From the NCBI GenBank assembly GCA_002221725.1, contig NJFT01000149.1, forward strand, positions 39,366 to 103,365: a stretch of DNA of 64,000 nt, in the 5' to 3' direction. Shown here piece after piece: positions 56,293-64,000 of the stretch. A model generated the notes under the pieces. That model saw nothing but the letters and a program-made list of their open reading frames with translations. It did not search any database and was not told the DNA's origin. Made by a program: the position numbers and the translations under genes. The DNA comes from Scedosporium boydii. Lineage: Eukaryota; Ascomycota; Sordariomycetes; Microascales; Microascaceae. The first letter of the stretch is position 1; every line of letters begins with the position of its first letter.

Positions 56293-56603
56293 TGTGAGCA
56301 GTAGAAATAAATAAGTGTAATATTTAAAGAAGAGTAAGATAATATCCAGTACTAAAAAGATACTGAGCAAAGAAGGGGAGCACCTGGTCACTACAGACAC
56401 CTAGGCTTCCCTCCACACAAGAAGGAGAATCCTCCCCCATTTGGAATTCTTTCTAGAGCAAGAGAGCTATCCCCTTCTTATATATATATATAAGTGAAGT
56501 TGGGATCTAGCTGCAGTGCCTTCCTTGTAGCTTTGTGTTAGTCCTGATTGTAGCACCCTGGGACTTTTGCTCTGTGCCCTGATATAGCAGTAGACCAACT
56601 ACA
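56293..56603. repeat. Possible solo LTR, ~311 bp
   Basis: The block starts TGTGAGCAGTAG, ends CCAACTACA (TG...CA) and is flanked by GAACT and GGACT, a 4/5 match to a 5-bp duplication. It has a TATATATATATA box in its middle. No second copy or retroelement genes were recognised nearby, so this is tentative. Confidence 0.28.
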
Positions 56604-58865
56604 GGACTAAAAGCGGGGAAAAAAAAAAAAAAAAGATCTTCTCACCCCAAGCTGAGATACCAATCTATCAACATCGACATGCATAGGCTACCTCAATGCT
56701 CAACTTAAGAAATGCCTGAACCCTCTCTATCTCAGAGTTGACACTCATATTCTGTATTGTGAGTGCTTGGAGAGTATATGCAAATCGCTTATCCGCATCT
56801 TGAATCCGGCCGATCTTTGCATATAATGCCGACCAATCACTTTTGTATACCAGTCAGAATAAATGACTCAAAGGAGGGGGAAAGACCTACAGATTCTGGC
56901 GGGGAAGAATTGCAGACTCAGTGGGCGACAAGGGTGCAGCGACAGCAGTCGCAGCAAAGAAAAGTGTAAGGACTGACAAGAGGCGCATTGTTAGTGTTGG
57001 GTTAGATATGCAATTGACTCGTATAATAGAAGAGACTCTGAGATTAGATGAGGAAGGAAAGAAAGAAAAAAAAAAAAGGAGAGAACTACTGCATCTTATA
57101 TCTTGCCCTTTTGCTTGTCACCTCGTAAAAGAGAACCAGGGTGCGGGAAATTCTATGCATGTTACATGAAGAACCAAGTGCTTCAAGCAGGCTAGGCAGT
57201 ATTAGTACTAGGGTAGGAAGCTTAGTACATGTATCCTATCCATGTAGAAACGTGAGCTGTCCTAGGCCTGCATGAAGGTCGGTCTGCGACACCAATAAGT
57301 AGTAAGATAATCATAAGATAATCCTATTCTGTCGCCGCCGAGCCGGATGGGAGTCGAAGTAATCTATACTTCAAGCAAAACCCTGTCAATGAGCAGTATG
57401 CTCTCATCCTTGGCCAGATGATGATCAATGGAATCAATAGCTGAGCTTGCTACCCTTGTAGCTCAAAAGATGACCTCATCCTTGAGTGTATAAGAGTACT
57501 CTAGAGGGAAGGGACAGGTTTCTACTAGGATGTTTAATGGGAAACGGGCTGGTAAAAAATAAGAGGAAGGACAATGACTTCTGTATTACCCTTCCTAATC
57601 AGTTAATAGAACAATGGCTCCCTTCTCAATTATTTAATATGTTTTTGGTCTCGGTAAATGTACCTTTCGAGGTTGCGAGAGACGGGATGCAGACCTGAAA
57701 TATTTGTAGAATGTAGAGGTGCGCGTGCGATCGGATGATAGAGGAGATTAGGGAGAGACTTCTTGGGGAATTTGCCTCGTCCTCCACGTCCACCAATTTT
57801 TCCTCCTCCATTTGCCCACCATACACTCCGCAGTAATTATAATCGGGTCACCAACTTAGCACTGCATTGCGAAAAGCTTTGTATCTTTGACTGTGTCTGG
57901 CGAAGTCTCTATATCAATATATGAGGCCCTCCGTGAAAGCAACAGTGGAAGGAATGGAATAGCTATGTACGAAGTTAGATAAAATTTGAGATGTCGGTGC
58001 TGGAGGCATATCTAAATGCTGCAAAGTCCTCCCTCTTCATTTCTAAATCTTATAAAAGTGTAGACTTCAAAAGACCCAAAGCGGAATCCATAAGTTATAC
58101 TAGACCCAATCTTTTTCCAAACCAGCCCATTCCTGTAAATGAGGCAGTGATACTACATAGAAAAAATGATCAAGTATCTATAGCCACTACTATATATTAC
58201 ATATCCAACCCGATTCTTCTACATATTGTGACGTGGAAAAAGGTGACTGCAGTGGAGTTGGCACAGTTCTCTCATGGGCCGCAGGGGCAGGGCGGAAGAA
58301 CTTTCTTCCTTTGCGATGGCAGGGGCATAGACTTTTCTTTCCTTTCCTTCTTCCAGAAGGAATTCTTCAAGTTCTTCTTCATCAGTCATTAAGTTCCATC
58401 ATGTTCTTCTAGTCAATAATCAGTCATTAGTCCTTCTTCCAATTGACTCTTTTTCAGTCAGTTCTCATAGTTCTTGTCTGGTACTGTTCCCAGACAGTTC
58501 TTCTATTATTTTATGTGGCGAAGTGTCCTGTATTTGACCCTTCCACCACCTCATGACTTCCCCTATTTGGAAGGCTTCTCCTTTTCTGATGTGGCACTGT
58601 TTCCACTGATCAGTCATTCTGACGTTCCATTTGACCATTCCTGCCAGAAGAACTGCAGCACTTCTTGCAGGAACTATTCTTGACCATTTGACCACTTCTT
58701 TCTTCCTTCTTTTCTTCTTCTTTTCTTCTTGTTCTTTTCTTCTTCTTTTCTTGTTTCTTGTGATGTACGGGCAGGCTGCACTGCTCCGTTTCAGTATATA
58801 GTATAAGTTAGTATATTTATATTTTCTTATTACCTATACTACCTTTCTATATTACTCTCTTTTGG
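56604..58865. other. Gene-poor region, possibly old transposon debris
   Basis: A minus-strand stretch around 56,690-56,830 reads like protein (KIGRIQDADKRFAYTLQALT) without stops at first, but no family is recognised. A C/T-rich, TTCTTC-rich section spans 58,340-58,760. No complete gene is visible. Confidence 0.35.
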
Positions 58866-59007
58866 AAGGAAGCGGGCTTTCGCTGGCGATGCGTTTGTTG
58901 TCAAACTCAAGGGTAATGAGATTGGATCTTATTTGGGTGAGGATGGATACGCTCTCTGGGACGATGTGCCCTCGGATATCTTGAAGTTGCCTGTCATGAA
59001 GATTTGA
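58866..59007 (+). pseudogene. Orphan C-terminal gene fragment
   Basis: The frame reads AFAGDAFVVKLKGNEIGSYL followed by GEDGYALWDDVPSDIL and stops at 59007, a convincing protein C-terminus. Nothing upstream belongs to it: the preceding 500 bp is C/T-rich and low in complexity. It may be the tail of a gene broken by insertion or deletion. Family not recognised. Confidence 0.4.
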
Positions 59008-60255
59008 ACGTTGAAGAACTCGTGGTTTGTGGGAATGTCATTCTCCTACTTTCAAGCCATAGGCTCGAGAAGTATTTTCTAGTTCGGGAACTGGACGACT
59101 CTGACTCTCTCCCGGCGCCCGACTTGGTTTATGTAGGATAAGACAGTCTATTATTATGTATGGTATTAAGACTATGGGGTATTATAGTTTGTTATTCGAT
59201 ATCCTTGAAATGTCGGCCGTTCCCTTGCTGGCACATGTTTGTGGTTCTACACAAAAGTTGTCTTAGACTGCACCCGCCTGTTGTTGCCGAGCTGATTGGT
59301 ACTGGTCGGGTAACGCCGACGTTCCAGTCGTTCTTTGAAAATGTCATCGCGGCACATGTGCATGGAATCGTTTCAGCCCCTACTTCTGACTCTATAACCG
59401 CGCGACGCGCAGCTTCTCGACTTGATAAAGTACGTCCCTGCTGAGAAATCGATAGCCTGCTACTGGCCAAATTCATATATAATCCGTCGTGATGAGGGTT
59501 AGGGTTGCGGTGCTGTCGAGTCTTCCTCGGCCCCTTCTCCAAGACCACGGTTAAGTTGACCGTTGGGAAACTCTGATTCCAGCCATGGCGTTATACGGGT
59601 GGACATACGTTTTCAGGTCCCTCCTAGGTACTCGATGGCACCCAGGTTTTACGAACGAGAGGTCTATCGGTGATCACTTAGCGAGCTTCTCCAACCAGAG
59701 ACCTGCCATCGCTGAAAGTCTCGGCGCGTATGTCGTGACGTTGAGGCGACGAAGTCTGGGGAGTCGGGATCGACTTCATGTGAATGATAGATGTGATTTA
59801 TAAAGTCAAGCTAAATCTGGAAAATGCAGCTTGACGTCCAAGTTGACGCCGTCTCGGACTTGCTATCTGACGTTGAACACCAGACCGACATGAGCTTTGT
59901 CATCAATTGATGTGCGCAGCTTAAAGTATACTTCGTCAATCGATGTCGATCACCGACTTTCTGTTTGATGGCGAACATCAAAACCACCTAGGCTTTATCA
60001 TGTGAACCAAGTATGGAAGGGCAAGTCGAAGTATAAATTTACTCCATCTCTTGCCTTTCTAGCCGATGTTGAACTCCAGGTGACCAGACCAACCAGACCT
60101 CCCACCACCACGACCATTGAAATATCTGAGACTCCTTTCCCTAAAGGTCCATTTTCTTTCTCAACGTTCTCCTTAGTTTCATCCGCCGTTTCGCTTTGAA
60201 GTCTGCCTGCCTGTTTTCAAACCAAGCTCAGTTTACATGATTCTATAACCTGAAC
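59008..60255. other. Intergenic
   Basis: A frame at 59,230-59,444 (FQSFFENVIAAHVHGIVSAP) is mildly protein-like but unsupported; otherwise nothing recognised. Confidence 0.35.
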
Positions 60256-63200
60256 ATGGATATCGATAAGTTTCTTCGCGCCCTGACGACCATCGACGTG
60301 AGTTACCTCTTCTATATCCCGTCTCCGTTCTACTACTTGCTAACAGAATACAGCCGTTCCCTAACCAGGATTTCATCCATCGCCTCTACAATAAAGCAAG
60401 AATGATGGCGAATGTGGCCGTCTTCAGGAATAGCGGCTTAGACCCACAGCCAAGCTATGATGGTGGACATGATGCGCACCCTATTACCGGCTACCAGATT
60501 GACGGGGTCAATGCCTTTACTTATCTTGGCTTGTTGGCAGAACATGCCGCAGCCAAAGGCCTTGCCCGGATTGATCCCGGAGTAGACAAACATGGTCTTA
60601 GAAACTCCGCCAACACTGTGAGCATTCACTACTCAAAACTCAGGCCGTGATTACCATTCTGATATCCTTCCTGTGTAACGCCGAGATCGCCGCCAACACT
60701 GTCTTCAGCTGGACCTCGACGTTGCTGTACGCCGAGCAGGTCAACTGGTCCTTGGTCGATCGTGGTTGCCCTGACTTGAGGACCCTTAGCCAGAACGCCG
60801 GCTTCGTCAAGGATCTTGAAGACTATTCTCAAAACACCCGCATTTCGTGTACGGCGTCCTTCGGCAAGACACGACCCTCAACTCCAACCACGCATACTTA
60901 ACCTGTCTGCTATTCGTCTATGACTATATTCATCACGGTCCAGGCTTCACCCCGCATCTGCTTAAGGGTTTCAAATCGGCGCCTAGTGGCAAATTACTCT
61001 CTAGCTGGATCGAACCGCTTTTCGAAGGTGTTGACGACGGAATGAGAGCAGTAGGCATGCTGACTCTTGCGAAAGCTACGTCCCTTGTACTTGCGATAAC
61101 GAACGAGGACGGTCAAATTACACCTATGGATAATGTCACGATGATTCAGGCCTTGACCGCAATCAATATTATTCCAAATAAAGTGATTGATCCTCTTGGC
61201 GAATCGCTGCAGAAGCTACGGGATCAGGAGAAGCTAGATGGCACTTGGCAGTCGATTGCCAGCACCAACAAGGCTCTATGGGGCAACACCGAAAACACCT
61301 GGGCGAAGGCAGTGGCCAACGTCGCCACAGAGTCTTCCAAGCACACCGAAGAGGTTACCACTCAGGCTCAGCAATCCGGAGAGGGAGTGCAGCTCGGCCT
61401 GAAAGTCACCCCCCTCTGCTGTCAGAACTGGCGCGAGACGACCGTCACGGGTCTGAGAGTTGCGGAATGGATCAATCAAGGTGAGTATCTACACAAGACT
61501 GTGATGTTGGGTTCGTGGCGACCTCATTCCGACAAGTTGAGTAGGTCATAAACAATTACAATTCTGCGGCCTTTTCAATTCTGATGCCCCCAATGTGACA
61601 GATGTCAGATACTATTCGACTGGCGGTAACCCTCCACCGAGCTGCTTTGTCGCGGGGACGCAGGTTGCAACCGATAGTGGCTCCATTGCCATTGAGCGTA
61701 TCACCGGAAGGAATCGCATTCTGACAGGCGTTGGTCCTAAAAACTACGGTGTTGCATCAGATGAGGATGTCGTCGTGCCTCTCCAGGCCACGCTTTTATG
61801 TAGTATCAATGGGGACAAGCCGTTCTTCACGGCCGGTCACGTCTTCTATAATACATCTAGGCTCAAGGCTGTGGATCCAAACGCCGCAAAGGTAGAAAGT
61901 CCCTGGCTTGACGTTGGAAGACTGGGGCCTGGTCACATTCTCTATCGACTCTCCCCAGATGGAAGCAGCTACGATCAGATTGAGATCAAGACCATCAACA
62001 GAGAACTCGTGGAAGGCGGCCACGTTTACGGCGTCCATTTGCGGGAAGGCCATCGAAGCTATCATGCAGATGGCTACCTGGTGGCCGTCAACTGCCCAGA
62101 GGTCACGATGAAGTCTATCGCCAAGATGCTCTTGACCTTTCCCAAGCATAAGCGAACCGAACTTCTCTACCACATCACCGAGCTCAAACCGCTCTTTGCC
62201 AAGTTTGGGGCAGAGACTATTTCGGATGTATTAAATCAAGAGTTGTTGCGCGGCAAGCTTCGCCGTCCAGTCTCTCCGACGGCGGCACAACGGGCCAGAA
62301 AGAGGCGCGTCCTCGCCGCCCATCTGCGCCCAGCCAGACGCACCTACGTGTTACATGAGACCAACTGTCAGAATGTCTCGAACTATAAACTTCCTGTCCT
62401 GTCGATCCATGAAGGCAGTGTCTCGCTCGACGGCGAGGCTCAGCATCGCGCTGTCATCGACAAGAATGATCGAACTATTCGATGGACCCGCCAAGTGCCG
62501 GAACATGGATATGAGCATGGCTTTGTCGATGTCCTGAGTTACGGACTTGCCGGCAACGGTGTCATCTTGTTGTCCGACAACCCCGACGCGAAGGAGGTGC
62601 CAAAGAGCGAAAAAGATCGGAAGCTCATCAACTTCCAGGTTGCTAAGCCGAACGCCAATGTGAAAGAACCGTCGACGACACTGAACCATGCCCAGTTAAA
62701 TGCCACGTTGAAATCTGTGAAACCCATACCAACAGCCATCCCCGGCGAAACTATCGCGAAGGTCAGCGTGAGCTCCACACCCCCCGTGAAAATACCTGGA
62801 CAAGTTCTCACGGCAGAAAAGCCGGAGCAGGTTGATACAGACTATGTGGATAACGAGGATTATTGGGACTTGACTCTCGATCAAGACCTTTGGCCAGCCA
62901 AAGAAGATCGGACGAGGCCGAACAAGCCGGTAACTCTGGGCCAAGTGGCCTTTGCAACGTACCATTCAGGCGGTCATCAGGGGCTCCCGGTTCCTATTCT
63001 AAACATGCCTGTCCTGTACCAACTCTGTGCAGTGATCAACGCCAAACACCTCTCCAATCTAGAGCAGCTTTCCACTCTGTATAAGCTCCACTGTGGAGAT
63101 CACTAGTGATGGCACGCAGATGGGCGGGCGGCTCTGCTTTATCATTTAGCTGACAAGCCTGATGGAAGCAATGAGCTGTCTAGCAACATCAACCGGTCCT

Positions 63201-63871
63201 TCAAGAAAGTCTGGGAAGCGACATTACCCTTCCAATTCTGTTCCGCACCCTGAGGCTTCAGCTGGCTTACAACTTTGACTCGGCAAAGGGTGCCGCTCTT
63301 GAATACGACTTTCACAACCGCGGCGGTGACGATGTGAGGTAAGATCTAATGCCGACGGCCATTCGGGAATCAAGGACGCAAGCCACTAACGATAAGACAG
63401 ACGCTATGTCCAAGACACAGATTTCCTCTCATGGGCTACGAGTCTTTCTGCAGTAAACACACGCCTACACATTTCCAGATCGCTAGGGGCTGTCCGCCCT
63501 GCGCCTCCCGGCATCGTTGCGAAGGTAGCAGATTCTCCAGCGCCAGTCACCAAGCTTCTAGCAGGCGGTGTGGCTTTGTCGACCGGTGCCATCTCAGGCT
63601 TCCGCTACAACTCCACGGTCATGCACAATACCAGCCAGAATCTTCTCCGTAACATGATGCTGTTCCACATGAACGAGGACGATAGAACTACGTTCCTCCA
63701 GATTGCGCCCCCACGGGATCTTCCGATCGAGCTTGGAGCTAATCTTCAGAAAGATCTCAAGGATCCGCGGGACATATGCTCCTTCATATGTCAGTTTCAT
63801 GATTAGTCAGACCAAGTCAGCCAACGCAAACTGGAGATATCCCTTGACGGACGCGGACAAGGACAAGATCT
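60256..63871 (+). pseudogene. Large decaying gene with a Hint (hedgehog/intein-type) domain
   Basis: The first exons are 60256-60297, 60354-60617, 60644-61480 and 61602-63106, with proper splice sites. The Hint region begins CFVAGTQVATDSGSIAIERI with the nucleophile Cys after a PPPS stretch. It has the TxxH-type motif FFTAGH and ends YHADGYLVAVNC. Hint folds carry out self-cleavage of the peptide bond before the Cys. Frame defects are visible: one missing base at the A4 run 60831-60834, a stop at 63106, and further shifts near 63,220 and 63,760. Beyond the stop, conserved-looking pieces continue (LQLAYNFDSAKGAALEYDFH; FRYNSTVMHNTSQNLLRN) up to the transposon at 63,876. The N-terminal and C-terminal domains are not recognised. 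The gene is most likely dead. Confidence 0.7.
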
Positions 63872-63875
63872 GGTA

Positions 63876-64000
63876 AGTTGACGACCCCACTTTCCGCCCG
63901 CCCCCCCATTCCGCCCCCCCAAAAAACCACACCGCCATTTCATCCCATCCAACTTCAACTTTACATTTCTTCCCCATTTCACATCTATTCTTCTTCATAT
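63876..64000 (+). mobile_element. Pogo/Fot1-like element 3, left end only
   Basis: Directly after a TA (63874-63875) the sequence AGTTGACGACCCC begins a C-rich end of the same architecture as elements 1 and 2, with two CCCCnCnTTCCGCC-type sub-repeats and then the shared ACCACACCGCCATTTC-like transition. The rest lies beyond the window. It enters the Hint-gene remnant just after the codons for DKDKIW. Confidence 0.75.

Noticed and set aside
1..64000. CRISPR arrays, ribosomal RNA genes, tRNA genes
   Set aside because: None seen. The sequence is eukaryotic nuclear DNA and all regular repeats found are minisatellites, microsatellites or transposon ends.

Overview
The window is nuclear DNA of a filamentous ascomycete (Pezizomycotina). 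The signs are short GT-AG introns of about 45-90 nt, Zn2Cys6 regulators, a highly reducing polyketide synthase, a LaeA-like methyltransferase, and transposon cores degraded to TA-rich DNA full of stop codons, as repeat-induced point mutation (RIP) leaves them. The genus cannot be read from the sequence. Exon coordinates below were worked out by hand from frames and splice signals.

Region 1 (1-23 kb) looks like one or two adjoining secondary-metabolite clusters. In order: the 3' end of a highly reducing PKS; a free-standing PKS-type C-methyltransferase; a short-chain dehydrogenase; an adenylation-only ANL enzyme; a peroxisomal (PTS1) acyl-CoA ligase; a decayed carboxylesterase; an MFS transporter; a class-III aminotransferase split by a transposon; a Zn2Cys6 regulator; and a NUDIX hydrolase. 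A CGG-N5-CCG motif (CGGATTTGCCG and close variants) recurs six times, near the CoA ligase, in the esterase/MFS divergent promoter, and before the aminotransferase and the regulator. This suggests a small regulon driven by the local Zn2Cys6 protein.

Region 2 (15.9-17.8 kb and 25.4-27.2 kb) holds two pogo/Fot1-like Tc1-mariner elements with TA target duplications. A third begins at 63,876 and runs off the window. Their cores are heavily mutated while the ends of the first are nearly clean.

Region 3 (28.9-46.1 kb) carries a tannase/feruloyl-esterase-family enzyme, a secreted endonuclease/exonuclease/phosphatase-family protein, and an apparent catabolic group: a 1,332-residue 5-oxoprolinase/hydantoinase, a FAD-dependent oxidoreductase, an MFS transporter and a second Zn2Cys6 regulator.

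Region 4 (48.6-54.8 kb) has a ten-exon LaeA-like methyltransferase, a glyoxalase-fold protein and an F-box protein. Region 5 (55-64 kb) is gene-poor, with a possible solo LTR and an orphan C-terminal gene fragment. It ends in a large decaying gene with a Hint (hedgehog/intein-type) domain, which the third transposon interrupts. Several accessory genes carry one-base frameshifts while long multi-exon genes nearby are intact, so real gene decay is more likely than uniformly poor sequence.
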